DNA of 64,000 bases from Cupriavidus sp. MP-37 (GCF_020618415.1 NZ_CP085344.1:1759001-1823000); one strand, 5' to 3'; positions 16,200 through 28,218 are shown, numbered from the stretch's first letter. Translations and numbers: made by a program. The notes: a model not told the origin generated them from the letters alone.

Positions 16200-16317
16200 C
16201 CCCTCTCCCGCTTGCGGGAGAGGGGCAGGGGGTGAGGGCAGGCGCTGGCATACCGACAGCTTCGCTTCGTCGACGCGCCGGCCCTCACCCCAACCCTCTC
16301 CCGCAAGCGGGAGAGGG
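16200..16317. repeat. Paired REP-like palindromes, copies 2 and 3
   Basis: Copy 2 (16200-16225) is a perfect 26-base palindrome with TT at the centre; copy 3 (16294-16317) has AA at the centre and lies in the opposite orientation. The flanks GGGGTGAGGGC and GCCCTCACCCC are inverted too, so the whole unit is a head-to-head pair of about 118 bases, like a BIME of enterobacterial REP elements. It sits between the ATPase and permease genes of one importer. The third copy in the window is at 107-126. Confidence 0.75.
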
Positions 16318-16359
16318 AGCACACAGCGCGCGGAAAATTGCCGCGGCAGGACGAGACAG

Positions 16360-17385
16360 ATGACAACTTCAACCACCTTGCCGGCCGCAAGCCCGGCCGC
16401 ACCGCCCGGCGTCCGCCTCGACTGGACCCCGCTGGCGCTCGCCCCGCTGCTGATGCTGCTGGCCTTCCCCCTGATCGGCAGTCCCTCCACCTGGCTGACG
16501 CTGACCATTGCCGGCCTGGCGATGGGCATGATCATCTTCGTGGTCTCGTCCGGCCTGACGCTGGTGTTCGGCCTGATGGACGTGCTCAACTTCGGCCATG
16601 GCGCCTTCATCGCACTGGGCGCGTATGTCGCGGCCTCGGTGCTGCTGCCGCTGGCGGGCTGGGTCGAGGCCGACAGCCTGGCGCTGAACCTGTCGGTCTT
16701 TGCCCTGGCGATCGTCGCGGCGATGGTCGCGGCCGGCGCGGTCGGGCTGTTTTTCGAGCGCGTGGTGGTGCGTCCGGTCTACGGCCAGCACCTGAAGCAG
16801 ATCCTGATCACGATGGGCGGCATGATCGTCGCCGAGCAGCTGATCAAGGCGATCTGGGGCCCGGAAACCATCGCGCTGCAGGTGCCCACCACCTTCCGCG
16901 GCGCGGTGCTGCTGGGCGACGCCGCGATCGAAAAGTACCGGCTGATCGCGATGGCGCTGGGGCTGGTGATCTTCATCGCCATGCTGCTGCTGCTCAACCG
17001 CACCCGCATCGGCCTGCTGATCCGCGCTGGCGTCGAGAACCGCGAGATGGTCGAGGCGCTCGGCTACCGCGTGCGCCGCCTGTTTATCGGCGTGTTCGTC
17101 GCGGGGGCGGCGCTGGCCGGGCTGGGCGGGGTGCTGTGGGGGCTGTACCAGCAGAACATCACCGCGGCGATCGGCGCGCAGGTCAATGTGCTGATCTTCA
17201 TCGTGATCATCATCGGCGGGCTCGGTTCGACCACGGGCTGTTTCGTCGGCGCGCTGCTGGTGGGGCTGATGGCCAACTACACCGGCTTCCTGTTCCCCAA
17301 GGTGGCGCTGTTTTCCAACATCCTGCTGATGATGCTGATCCTGCTGTGGCGCCCGCAAGGGCTGTTCCCGGTGGCGCGGCGCTGA
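16360..17385 (+). CDS. ABC transporter permease, LivH-like
   Basis: The 341-residue integral membrane protein shows about eight hydrophobic segments and the LivH hallmarks SSGLTLVFGLMDVLNFGHGAF in the second helix and GLGSTTGCFVGALLVGL near the C-terminus. The segment RAGVENREMVEALGYRV is the cytoplasmic coupling loop that docks on the ATPase. The start follows AGGACGAG after the palindromic repeat. The LivM-like gene follows after 11 bases. Confidence 0.92.
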   Translation: MTTSTTLPAASPAAPPGVRLDWTPLALAPLLMLLAFPLIGSPSTWLTLTIAGLAMGMIIFVVSSGLTLVFGLMDVLNFGHGAFIALGAYVAASVLLPLAGWVEADSLALNLSVFALAIVAAMVAAGAVGLFFERVVVRPVYGQHLKQILITMGGMIVAEQLIKAIWGPETIALQVPTTFRGAVLLGDAAIEKYRLIAMALGLVIFIAMLLLLNRTRIGLLIRAGVENREMVEALGYRVRRLFIGVFVAGAALAGLGGVLWGLYQQNITAAIGAQVNVLIFIVIIIGGLGSTTGCFVGALLVGLMANYTGFLFPKVALFSNILLMMLILLWRPQGLFPVARR

Positions 17386-17396
17386 GGGCAACGACC

Positions 17397-18473
17397 ATGA
17401 TCCGACTTCTCTCCGGCGACCTGCCGCGCAGCCGCGTGCTGGCGGCGCTGTTGCTGCTGATCCTGGTGGCGCTGGCGTGCGCGCCGTTTGCGTTCCCCGG
17501 CGCGCGCGCGCTCAACATGGCGGCCAAGATCTGCATCTTCGTCGTGCTGGTGGCCAGCTACGATTTGCTGCTGGGCTATACCGGCATCGTCTCGTTCGCC
17601 CACACCATGTTCTTCGGCATCGGCGGCTATGGCGTGGCCATCGCCATGTCGCGCATGGAGCCGGGCTGGGGCGCATTGCTGGCCGGTACCGCCGGCGCGC
17701 TGGCGGTGTCGGCGCTGCTGGCGTTCCTGATCGGCTTGTTCTCGCTGCGGGTGCGGGCGATTTTCTTCGCCATGATCACGCTGGCGGTGGCCACCGCCTT
17801 CGCCACGCTGGTCTCGCAGCTGTCGGAGTGGACCGGCGGCGAGGACGGCCTGACCTTCAAGGTGCCCGAGGTGCTGCGGCCCGGCTTCATGCTGGCCGAC
17901 ACCGAATGGCTGGGCGTGCCGCTGAGCGGCAGGCTGCTCAGCTACTACCTGGTATTTGCCGGCGCGCTGGTGCTGTTCCTGGCGCTGCTGCGCATCGTCA
18001 ACTCGCCCTTTGGCCGGGTGCTGCAGGCGATCCGCGAGAACGACTTCCGTGCCGAGGCGATCGGCTACCGCACCGTGGTGTACCGCACCGTGTCGACGGT
18101 GCTGTCGGCCATGTTCGCCACGCTGGCGGGCGTGCTGATGGCGGTCTGGTTGCGCTACAACGGCCCCGACACCTCGCTGTCGTTCGAGATCATGGTCGAC
18201 ATCCTGCTGATCGTGGTGATCGGCGGCATGGGCACGCTCTACGGCGCGGTGATCGGCACCGTGCTGTTCCTGGTGGCGCAGACCTACCTGCAGGACGTGA
18301 TGAAGCTGGCCAGCGACGGCACCGCCGCGCTGCCGCTGCTGTCGGCGCTGCTGCACCCCGACCGCTGGCTGCTGTGGCTGGGCCTGCTGTTCGTGCTGAG
18401 CGTCTATTATTTTCCGCAGGGCGTGGTGGGGCGGCTGCGCGGCAGCGCGCCGGTCCAGGACATCGCCAGCTGA
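17397..18473 (+). CDS. ABC transporter permease, LivM-like
   Basis: This 358-residue membrane protein has the LivM pattern: YDLLLGYTGIVSFAHTMFFGIGGYG, the FFAMITLAVATAFATL helix, the coupling loop LQAIRENDFRAEAIGYR, and IGGMGTLYGAVIGT close to the end. It forms the translocation channel with the LivH-like subunit. The ATG at 17397 comes 11 bases after the livH stop. The acyl-CoA ligase gene starts 13 bases downstream, which is operon spacing. Confidence 0.92.
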   Translation: MIRLLSGDLPRSRVLAALLLLILVALACAPFAFPGARALNMAAKICIFVVLVASYDLLLGYTGIVSFAHTMFFGIGGYGVAIAMSRMEPGWGALLAGTAGALAVSALLAFLIGLFSLRVRAIFFAMITLAVATAFATLVSQLSEWTGGEDGLTFKVPEVLRPGFMLADTEWLGVPLSGRLLSYYLVFAGALVLFLALLRIVNSPFGRVLQAIRENDFRAEAIGYRTVVYRTVSTVLSAMFATLAGVLMAVWLRYNGPDTSLSFEIMVDILLIVVIGGMGTLYGAVIGTVLFLVAQTYLQDVMKLASDGTAALPLLSALLHPDRWLLWLGLLFVLSVYYFPQGVVGRLRGSAPVQDIAS

Positions 18474-18486
18474 GCGGAGACTGCCC

Positions 18487-20040
18487 ATGTACGTGATCGA
18501 CTGGCTGCACCGGAACGCGCAGCATTTCCCCGACAAGGTCGCGCTGGTGGACGTGGAGAGCGGCCGCCACGTGACCTATCGCCATGTCGACGAGCGCGCC
18601 AGCCGCTTTGCCGAATACCTGCGCGACCATCTGCGCCTGGCACCGGGCACGCGCGTGGCGGTGCTGGCGCACAACAGCTCTGACTACCTCGAGATGCTGT
18701 ATGGCTGCGCCAAGGCGGGCATGGTGATGGTATGCCTGAACTGGCGCCTGCCCGCGGCCGAACTGCTGCCGATCCTGCAGGATTGCACTCCGCAAGTGCT
18801 GGTGGCGGGCGACGGCTTCCTCGGCGTGGCGGCGGAGCTCGCCCGTGCCATGCCGTTGCGCGCGGTGCTGCACCTGGCCGATGACGAAGCCGCCGACGTG
18901 CCCGGCGGCTGGACCGAATATGAAGCCGTGCTCGATGCCGCGTCCGGACGCATCATCGAGATGCCGTGCCGCGACGAGCATGAAATCTGGCACCTGCTGT
19001 ACACCTCCGGCACCACCGGCAAGCCAAAGGGCGTGATCCAGACCTACGGCATGGTGTTCTTCAACGCCGTCAACGCGATGCTGGCGAACCAGATCACGCG
19101 CGATGACGTATTCCTCAACGTGCTGCCGTTCTTCCATACCGGGGGGCTGAACCTGTACGCCAACCCGGTGCTGCACGCCGGCGGCACGGTGCACATCATG
19201 CGGCAGTTCGAGCCACAGGCGGTGCTGGCCCGGCTCGACCGCGGCAGCGGCGAGGGCATCACCATGTTCTTCGCGGTGCCGGCGATCTACCTGTTCCTGA
19301 GCCAGCATCCGCGCTTTGCCCAGACGGACTTGTCGGGCGTGCGCAATATGGCGGCAGGCGGCTCGCCGGTGCCGCGGCCATTGCTGGAGGCCTACCTGGC
19401 CAAGGGCGTGACCATCCGCTTCGGCTTCGGCATGACCGAGACCGGACCCACGGTGTTTGTTTGCGACGAGGACACCGCGCGCCGCAAGCTCGGCAGCATC
19501 GGCAAGCCGGTCGGGTCGATGCTGACCCGCATCGTCGATCCGCTCGGCGTGGAGGTAGGCCCTGGCGAGCGCGGCGAATTGCTGATCAAGGGGCCGGGCG
19601 TGACGCCGGGCTACTGGAACCTGCCCGAGGCCACCGCGCAGGCGCTGCGCGACGGCTGGCTGCATTCCGGCGACATCGCCTATTGCGACGAAGACGGCGA
19701 CTACTACATCGTCGACCGCGCCAAGGACATGTTTATCTCGGGCGGCGAGAACGTCTATCCGGCCGAGGTCGAGAACGTGCTGTTCCAACTGCCGGGCGTG
19801 GCCGAGGCCGCGGTGATCGGCACGCCAGACCCGCGCTGGGGTGAGGTCGGCATGGCGCTGGTGGTGCTGCGCCCCGGTGCCGCGCTGGACGCCGATGCCG
19901 TGGTCGCCCACTGCAAGGCGCACCTGGCCGGCTACAAGGTGCCGCGCCAGGTGCGCTTTCTCGAGGCGTTGCCGCGCACGCCGTCCGGCAAGGTGGAAAA
20001 GCACAAGCTGCGTGCGGGCCTTGCCGGCAACAACGGCTGA
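18487..20040 (+). CDS. AMP-dependent acyl-CoA synthetase/ligase
   Basis: The 517-residue ANL-superfamily ligase should activate a carboxylic acid to its CoA thioester through an acyl-adenylate. The P-loop is YTSGTTGKPKG, followed by the FGMTETGP motif, the hinge YIVDRAKDMFISGGENVYP and the catalytic lysine in TPSGKVEKHKL. It sits directly behind the importer permeases, so its substrate is probably what the transporter brings in. The acid cannot be named; medium-chain, aromatic or branched acids are all compatible with this subgroup. Confidence 0.92.
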   Translation: MYVIDWLHRNAQHFPDKVALVDVESGRHVTYRHVDERASRFAEYLRDHLRLAPGTRVAVLAHNSSDYLEMLYGCAKAGMVMVCLNWRLPAAELLPILQDCTPQVLVAGDGFLGVAAELARAMPLRAVLHLADDEAADVPGGWTEYEAVLDAASGRIIEMPCRDEHEIWHLLYTSGTTGKPKGVIQTYGMVFFNAVNAMLANQITRDDVFLNVLPFFHTGGLNLYANPVLHAGGTVHIMRQFEPQAVLARLDRGSGEGITMFFAVPAIYLFLSQHPRFAQTDLSGVRNMAAGGSPVPRPLLEAYLAKGVTIRFGFGMTETGPTVFVCDEDTARRKLGSIGKPVGSMLTRIVDPLGVEVGPGERGELLIKGPGVTPGYWNLPEATAQALRDGWLHSGDIAYCDEDGDYYIVDRAKDMFISGGENVYPAEVENVLFQLPGVAEAAVIGTPDPRWGEVGMALVVLRPGAALDADAVVAHCKAHLAGYKVPRQVRFLEALPRTPSGKVEKHKLRAGLAGNNG

Positions 20041-20169
20041 GGCGCGCACCAGTTGTCGTGGTTCTTGACGTTGTACCGTTGTTCGCGGTCGCAGTCTTCG
20101 CAGCTTTCGCAGTCTTCCATCGACGTATGTCTCGACGGCCCCGGCACGGGGCGACAGAAGGAGGTTGAC

Positions 20170-22317
20170 ATGCAATCCACGCAGCATTCGCCGCGGTGGC
20201 ACCGCGGCCTCAGGCTCACGGCACTGGCGGCGGCCGCATCGCTGCTGGCGGCCTGCGGGTCCAGCGACGACAACGGCAACGGCAACGGCGGCAAGCCCAA
20301 TACCAAGCCCGCCTATATCGGCGCGGTCACCATCAACAGCTACGACGGCGCCACCGACGACCTGCTGACCGCGGGCCTCGGCAAGGACGGGCTGGCCAGC
20401 AGCACGGCACCGCTGCCGCTCAACCCGACCGCGCCGACCGCGGCCGAACTGCGGCGCTATGCGATCTATACCAACTACCGCGCCATCGTCGACACCAGCG
20501 CCGGCGGCGGCTATGGCTCGCTCTACGGGCCCAACGTCGATGCGCAGGGCAACGTCACCGCGTCGGAAGGCAAGGTCGCGGGCGTCGAGTACCTGGCGTA
20601 TTCGGACGACGGCTCGGGCCAGCAGAACGTGACCATGCTGGTGCAGATCCCGACCACGTTCAACCCCGCCAGGCCGTGCCTGATCACCGCGACGTCGTCG
20701 GGCTCGCGCGGCGTGTATGGTGCCATCGGCACCGGCGAGTGGGGCCTGAAGCGCGGCTGTGCGGTGGCCTATACCGACAAGGGCACCGGTGCCGCGCCGC
20801 ATGACCTCGATACGGACACGGTGGCGCTGATCGACGGCACCCGCACCACGCGCGCGGCCGCCGGCAACAACGCGCACTTCGCCGCGCCCGCCGGCGCCAC
20901 CTCGCTGGCGGAATTCACTGCCGCCAATCCGCACCGGCTCGCGTTCAAGCACGCGCATTCGCAGCGCAACCCGGAGAAGGACTGGGGCAAGTTCACGCTG
21001 CAGGCGGTGGAGTTTGCGCTGTGGGCCATCAATGACCGCTTCGGCGCCGTGTCGGCCAACGGCACGCGCCAGCGCACGCTGGACCAGGACAAGGTGCTGG
21101 TGATCGCATCGAGCGTGTCCAATGGCGGCGGCGCCGCGGTGGCGGCCGCGGAGCAGGATGGCGGCGGCCTGATCGACGGCGTGGCGGTGGCCGAGCCCAA
21201 CCTGAACATGCCGCCCAACACCGGCATCGTGGTGCGCCGCGGCGCGGCCCAGGTGGCGGCTTCGGGCCTGACGCTGTACGACTACACCACCACGGCCAAC
21301 CTGCTGCAGCACTGCGCCGGGCGCGCCACCGCGCTGACCCAGGCGCCGTTCTACGCCAACCCCACCATGGCGCCGTTCTTCGCCGCGCGCTGCCAGACGC
21401 TGGCCGAGAAAGGGCTGGTCACCGGCGCCAACACGGACCAGCAGAGCGCCAGCGCGCTGCAGGCGCTGCGGGCCGCGGGCTGGGAACCGGAATCGGATGA
21501 CCTGCACCCGTCGCTGGCTGCGTTCGACGTAGCGGCCGCGATCGCGGTCACCTACGCCAACGCCTATGCGCAAGCCAGCGTGACCGACCGCCTGTGCGGC
21601 TACAGCTTTGCCGCGACGCTGACGGACCTGAAGCCCGCCGCGATCGCGCCGGCCCCGCTGGCGTCGATGTACGCGACCGGCAACGGCATTCCGCCGCAGG
21701 CGCCGGTCCAGCTGATCAATGACCGCGATCCGCAGCACGGGCCTTACCTGAACCTGCCGTCCGTATCCGCCTCGACCCAGCGCGCCGACCTGAACTACGA
21801 CGGCGCCAGCTGCCTGCGCAACCTGCTGACCGGCTCCGATGCGGCGGCACTGGCACTGCAGGCCGGCCAGGCGCTGACGCTGCGCAATGGCAACCTGCGC
21901 GGCAAGCCGGCGCTGATCGTGCATGGGCGCAGCGACGCGCTGCTGCCGGTCAACCATACCTCGCGCCCGTACCTGGGCCTGAACCGCCAGCAGGAAGGCG
22001 TGACCAGCAAGCTGTCCTACGTCGAGGTCGAGAACGCCCAGCATTTCGATGCCTTCATCGGCGTGGTGCCGGGCTACAGCAACCGCTATGTGCCGCTGCA
22101 CGTCTACCTGAACCGGGCCCTCGACGCGGTCTACGACAACCTGACCACGGGCAAGGCGCTGCCGCCGTCGCAGGTGGTGCGGACCACGCCGCGCGGCGGC
22201 ACCCTCAACACGCCGGCGCCGGCGCTGCTGCCGACCAACGTGCCGCCGATCGCCGCCACGCCGGCGCCCGGCAACGCCATCACCGTCAACGCCAATACCG
22301 TACAGGTGCCCGACTGA
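20170..22317 (+). CDS. phaY: D-(-)-3-hydroxybutyrate oligomer hydrolase
   Basis: The 715-residue protein matches the 3HB-oligomer hydrolase family (PhaY/PhaZ2 of R. eutropha), which cleaves water-soluble 3-hydroxybutyrate oligomers to monomers. It starts with a signal ending in a lipobox with Cys29 (LAAC), so it is probably a lipoprotein in the envelope. Two serine motifs typical of the family are visible: TSSGSRGVYG near residue 180, and SSVSNGGGAAVAAAEQDGGG near 320. VHGRSDALLPVNHTSRP and NAQHFDAF near 590-630 hold likely Asp and His of the triad. An AGAAGGAGG ribosome site fixes the start. Its stop overlaps the MaoC-like gene. Confidence 0.9.
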   Translation: MQSTQHSPRWHRGLRLTALAAAASLLAACGSSDDNGNGNGGKPNTKPAYIGAVTINSYDGATDDLLTAGLGKDGLASSTAPLPLNPTAPTAAELRRYAIYTNYRAIVDTSAGGGYGSLYGPNVDAQGNVTASEGKVAGVEYLAYSDDGSGQQNVTMLVQIPTTFNPARPCLITATSSGSRGVYGAIGTGEWGLKRGCAVAYTDKGTGAAPHDLDTDTVALIDGTRTTRAAAGNNAHFAAPAGATSLAEFTAANPHRLAFKHAHSQRNPEKDWGKFTLQAVEFALWAINDRFGAVSANGTRQRTLDQDKVLVIASSVSNGGGAAVAAAEQDGGGLIDGVAVAEPNLNMPPNTGIVVRRGAAQVAASGLTLYDYTTTANLLQHCAGRATALTQAPFYANPTMAPFFAARCQTLAEKGLVTGANTDQQSASALQALRAAGWEPESDDLHPSLAAFDVAAAIAVTYANAYAQASVTDRLCGYSFAATLTDLKPAAIAPAPLASMYATGNGIPPQAPVQLINDRDPQHGPYLNLPSVSASTQRADLNYDGASCLRNLLTGSDAAALALQAGQALTLRNGNLRGKPALIVHGRSDALLPVNHTSRPYLGLNRQQEGVTSKLSYVEVENAQHFDAFIGVVPGYSNRYVPLHVYLNRALDAVYDNLTTGKALPPSQVVRTTPRGGTLNTPAPALLPTNVPPIAATPAPGNAITVNANTVQVPD

Positions 22318-23195
22318 TGCACGACGACCCGCCGCGCGTCCTGTCGCAACGCGATTTCGACCGCTTCGCCGCGCTGTCGCGCGACGATAACCCGATCCAC
22401 TGCGATCCGGCCTTTGCCCGTGGCACGCATTTCGGTGCCACGGTGGCGCACGGCATGTTGCTGTTCTCGCTGCTGTGCGCGCACAGCGCGCGGCAGTTGC
22501 CGCGGCCGGCTTTGCCGGTCGCGCAGGCGCTGATGTTTCCCGCGCCGGCGTTCGTTGGCGATGCCGTGCAGTTCGGCCTGTCCCCGCAGCCGGCGCCGTC
22601 GGGGCTGACGGCCTATGCCACCACGGTGAGCAGTGTGGGTAACGGCCAGACGCCGCGGGTGACGGCCACCGGCGCATCGCGCTGGCTGGCGGACGCGAGT
22701 CCTGCGGCACTGGCCGGCCTGCCGGCGGGACCGGAACCTGCGGCCGAGGACGGCGACGCCGCCCTGTACGGCCTGCGTCCGGGCCAGCATGCGGCCGCCG
22801 TGCGGACCTTCACGGCGGCGGACCTGGACGAGTACATCGCGCTGACCGGTGACGCCAACCCGTTCCACGCCGATGCGGGCTTCGCCCGCGCGCGGGGCTT
22901 TGCCGGGCCGGTGGTGCCGCTGCCGTTGCTGGCGGGCATGTTCTCCGACCTGCTCGGCACCCGGCTGCCCGGGCGCGGCACCGGCTGGATGAAGCAGTCG
23001 CTGCGGCTGGCCGCGCCGGCCCGGCTCGATGAACCGCTGACGGCGCGGGTGCGGATCGTGCGGCTGCGGGCGGACAAGGAACTGGTCAACCTGGCCAGCG
23101 TGGTCATCGGCGCCGACGGCCGGGTGGTGGTGCAGGGCGAGTCGCTGGTGCTGGTGCGCAACCTGGCCGACAAGGCTGCCGACCGCGCGGCGTAA
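22317..23195 (+). CDS. MaoC-like double hot-dog protein
   Basis: This 292-residue protein contains two hot-dog units. The first (about 10-125) has DRFAALSRDDNPIHCDPAFA and FGATVAHGMLL; the second (about 160-285) has YIALTGDANPFHADAGFARARGFAGPVVP. Both keep the D-x4-H hydratase motif (DDNPIH, DANPFH), so it may hydrate enoyl-CoA or dehydrate 3-hydroxyacyl thioesters. The ATG overlaps the stop of the oligomer hydrolase, implying translational coupling. An (R)-specific hydratase would link 3-hydroxybutyryl units to beta-oxidation, but the substrate is not established. Confidence 0.82.
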   Translation: MHDDPPRVLSQRDFDRFAALSRDDNPIHCDPAFARGTHFGATVAHGMLLFSLLCAHSARQLPRPALPVAQALMFPAPAFVGDAVQFGLSPQPAPSGLTAYATTVSSVGNGQTPRVTATGASRWLADASPAALAGLPAGPEPAAEDGDAALYGLRPGQHAAAVRTFTAADLDEYIALTGDANPFHADAGFARARGFAGPVVPLPLLAGMFSDLLGTRLPGRGTGWMKQSLRLAAPARLDEPLTARVRIVRLRADKELVNLASVVIGADGRVVVQGESLVLVRNLADKAADRAA

Positions 23196-23282
23196 TGGCG
23201 CGCGTACCGCGGGCATCACATGCCGGCGCGGCAGCATAGATGCTGCGCAATGCGGATTACGCGATTCCGCGCGGAATGCGGC

Positions 23283-23310
23283 CTTGAAATGTCACGGCAA
23301 AGCCTTATCT
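23283..23310 (+). promoter_or_regulatory. Sigma-32 (RpoH) type promoter of clpB
   Basis: CTTGAAA at 23283-23289 is followed, after 13 bases, by CCTTATCT at 23303-23310. This fits the heat-shock consensus CTTGAAA then CCCCATNT with standard spacing. The clpB ATG is about 107 bases downstream. The location ahead of a heat-shock disaggregase supports the call. Confidence 0.75.
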
Positions 23311-23416
23311 TTCGGTATGACATCGAGTGTCCGGCAGGGCATACGGGCGCGCCGGCAAGCGGCCGGCGCCAGCGCCCCCGCATCAGGACACGACCTATCC
23401 GAGAGAGGGAATCCTT

Positions 23417-26005
<2,589 letters not shown>

Positions 26006-26054
26006 TCCCCGCTGCGCCTCCCCGCAAGGGGGCGCCGACAAGCATTGCGAAACC

Positions 26055-26085
26055 ATCCCTGCGCGAGCGCGCAGGGATTTTTTTT
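26055..26085 (+). terminator. Rho-independent terminator of clpB
   Basis: A 10-bp perfect stem (ATCCCTGCGC / GCGCAGGGAT) around a GAGC loop runs directly into eight T residues. It ends the clpB transcript 50 bases after the stop codon. The remaining 185 bases before the ferritin-like gene hold no further feature that I can support. Confidence 0.92.
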
Positions 26086-26270
26086 CATCGTCGACGCCGT
26101 GTAATGCGGTCCGCATGCGTGCAAATATTTCACGCGGCAATGGGTGGCGGGGCGGCGGCCGCCAAGGCATGGCAGGCCGGCACCGAGTGGCACGCTTTTC
26201 GCGTTGCAAAAGGGTTGAGTTTCCGTACAAGGCGCTGCGCCGACGCAGCCCGATCCCCCAGGAGCCCTTT

Positions 26271-26813
26271 ATGAACGACAAGCCTTTCCTCACAGACGTC
26301 AAGACGCTGCGTGAGCGTGCCCGCCAGCACATCGATGAAGGGGCGGTGACCGCGGGCTATGCCGCCGATCGCGACACCGTGCTGAAGCTGCTGAACGACG
26401 CGCTGGCCACCGAACTGGTCTGCGTGCTGCGCTACCGCCGCCATTACTTCATGGCCAAGGGCCCGAACTCGAAGAGCGTGGCCGATGAATTCCTGGCGCA
26501 TTCCAACGAAGAACAAGGCCATGCCGACCAGATCGCCGAGCGCATCGTGCAGCTGGGCGGCGAGCCTGACTTTGCCCCGGACGGCCTGACCAGCCGCTCG
26601 CATGCTGAATATGTGGCCGGCACCTCGCTGACCGACATGATCAAGGAAGACCTGGTGGCCGAACGCATCGCCATCGACAGCTACCGGGAAATCATCCAGT
26701 TCCTGGGCGAGCGCGATCCGACTTCGCGCCGGCTGATGGAATCGATCCTGGCCGTGGAAGAGGAGCATGCCGACGAGATGGCCGACCTGCTGAGCCGGCA
26801 GGGCGGCGGCTGA
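26271..26813 (+). CDS. Ferritin-like / bacterioferritin family protein
   Basis: The 180-residue four-helix protein has ferritin-like diiron spacing: Glu in ALATELVCVLRYRRHYF, E-x2-H in HSNEEQGHADQIAERI, Glu in KEDLVAERIAIDSYREI and E-x2-H in VEEEHADEMADLL. It should bind or oxidise iron and may protect DNA or store iron under stress. The start follows CAGGAGCCC. A strong terminator 125 bases downstream makes it monocistronic. A second, shorter ferritin-like protein occurs at 56444-56908. Confidence 0.88.
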   Translation: MNDKPFLTDVKTLRERARQHIDEGAVTAGYAADRDTVLKLLNDALATELVCVLRYRRHYFMAKGPNSKSVADEFLAHSNEEQGHADQIAERIVQLGGEPDFAPDGLTSRSHAEYVAGTSLTDMIKEDLVAERIAIDSYREIIQFLGERDPTSRRLMESILAVEEEHADEMADLLSRQGGG

Positions 26814-26938
26814 TGCGATTGCCGCGCACTTGATATGGGTCAAGCCGCGGCGGCGGCCGGCCCGATAAGATCGGCCCTGTCATGGAGATGCGGGGGCGCT
26901 CTTCATGACTTGTCTACCCGTTTCCAGAATGGAAACTT

Positions 26939-26975
26939 CGCCCGCACCGGTTTGCCGGTGCGGGCGTTTTCTTTT
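26939..26975 (+). terminator. Rho-independent terminator
   Basis: A 12-bp perfect GC-rich stem (CGCCCGCACCGG / CCGGTGCGGGCG) with a TTTG loop is followed by TTTTCTTTT. It closes the ferritin-like gene's transcript. Confidence 0.92.
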
Positions 26976-27213
26976 GTGCGTGCCGTCGGAGCCACCTGCG
27001 CGCGCAAGCTTCCGTGCCGGCGCGTGCCCCAACGGGCATGCCCATATTTCCGCCGGATCTTATGCAGAAAACGGCGAAGGATCGGCGAAAGCCTTCGTTC
27101 CGTTCCGGTTGCCCCGTCGGTAGTCTTGCTCCTGACACAAGCCGGCCCCGCCAGGGCAGGCAATGCAAACAGGCGCACGGCGCCATTCACGACACTGACG
27201 GGAGCAACACAAG
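26976..27213 (+). other. Leader region of the sulfur cluster, no gene seen
   Basis: The stretch between the terminator and sbp contains no convincing open frame or hairpin. It must hold the sbp promoter, probably a CysB-activated one. The only AT-richer segment is near 27045-27075, around a CTTATG box. I cannot place the -35 or operator with confidence. Confidence 0.3.
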
Positions 27214-28218
27214 ATGATCCGCAAACTGGCCATCGGCCTGGCTGTCCTGGCAGCAATCAGCGCGGCGCAGACCGCGAGCGCTGCCAACCTGCTGAACGTT
27301 TCCTACGATCCGACGCGTGAGCTGTATGTCGATGTCAATGCCGCCTTTGCCAAGGCCTGGAAGGCCCAGGGCGGCGACGCCGTCAGCGTGCGCCAGTCGC
27401 ACGGCGGCTCGGGCAAGCAGGCGCGCTCGGTCATCGACGGGCTCGACGCCGACGTGGTCACGCTGGCGCTGGGCTACGACATCGACGCCATCGCCGAGAA
27501 AGGCCTGATCAAGCCGGACTGGCAGAAGCGCCTGCCGCACAATGCCTCGCCGTACACCTCGACCATCGTGTTCCTGGTGCGCAAGGGCAATCCCAAGGGC
27601 ATCAAGGACTGGGGCGATCTGGTCAAGCCGGGCGTGCAGGTGATCACGCCCAATCCCAAGACCTCGGGCGGGGCACGCTGGAACTACCTGGCGGCGTGGG
27701 GCTATGCATTGCGCCAGCCGGGCGGCAACGATGGCAAGGCGCGCGAGTTCGTCGGCGAACTGCTCAAGCATGTGCCGGTGCTCGACTCCGGCGCGCGCGG
27801 CGCCACCACCACCTTTGTCGAGCGCGGCCTGGGCGATGTGCTGATCGCCTGGGAAAACGAAGCCATCCTGGCGATCAAGGAGCTGGGCCCGGACAAGTTC
27901 GACATCGTCGCGCCGTCGGTGTCGATCCTGGCGGAGCCGCCGGTGGCGGTGGTTGACAAGGTGGTCGACAAGAAGGGCACGCGCAAGGCGGCCGAGGCCT
28001 ACCTGCAGTTCCTGTACACCGAGGAAGGGCAGGAGATCGCGGCGAAGAACTACTACCGCCCGATCTCGCAAAAGGTCGCGGCGAAGTACGCGGCCAATTT
28101 CCCGAAGGTGAAGCTGTTCACCATCGACGAGGTGTTCGGCGGCTGGCAGAAGGCGCAGAAGACCCACTTCGCCGATGGCGGCTCGTTCGACCAGATCTAC
28201 CAGCCCGGCAAGAAATAA
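27214..28218 (+). CDS. sbp: Sulfate-binding periplasmic protein
   Basis: The 334-residue binder has a Sec signal cut near residue 23 (TASA-ANLL) and follows the E. coli Sbp sequence almost throughout: [22 protein letters not shown] with sulfate-contacting residues, [20 protein letters not shown], and the closing FDQIYQPGK. It delivers sulfate (and thiosulfate less well) to the CysTWA transporter. The cysTWA genes lie 6.2 kb downstream on the same strand; the ssu genes are inserted in between. A GGGAG ribosome site precedes the ATG. Confidence 0.95.
   Translation: MIRKLAIGLAVLAAISAAQTASAANLLNVSYDPTRELYVDVNAAFAKAWKAQGGDAVSVRQSHGGSGKQARSVIDGLDADVVTLALGYDIDAIAEKGLIKPDWQKRLPHNASPYTSTIVFLVRKGNPKGIKDWGDLVKPGVQVITPNPKTSGGARWNYLAAWGYALRQPGGNDGKAREFVGELLKHVPVLDSGARGATTTFVERGLGDVLIAWENEAILAIKELGPDKFDIVAPSVSILAEPPVAVVDKVVDKKGTRKAAEAYLQFLYTEEGQEIAAKNYYRPISQKVAAKYAANFPKVKLFTIDEVFGGWQKAQKTHFADGGSFDQIYQPGKK

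Noticed and set aside
20085..20122. Short near-repeats of TCGCAGTCT before the oligomer hydrolase gene
   Set aside because: Only three imperfect 9-base units with no spacer structure. Not a CRISPR array and too small to interpret.
18190..22710. A 1506-codon open frame on the minus strand
   Set aside because: It runs antisense to the acyl-CoA ligase and the oligomer hydrolase, both supported by motifs. The length comes from high third-position GC, not from coding.
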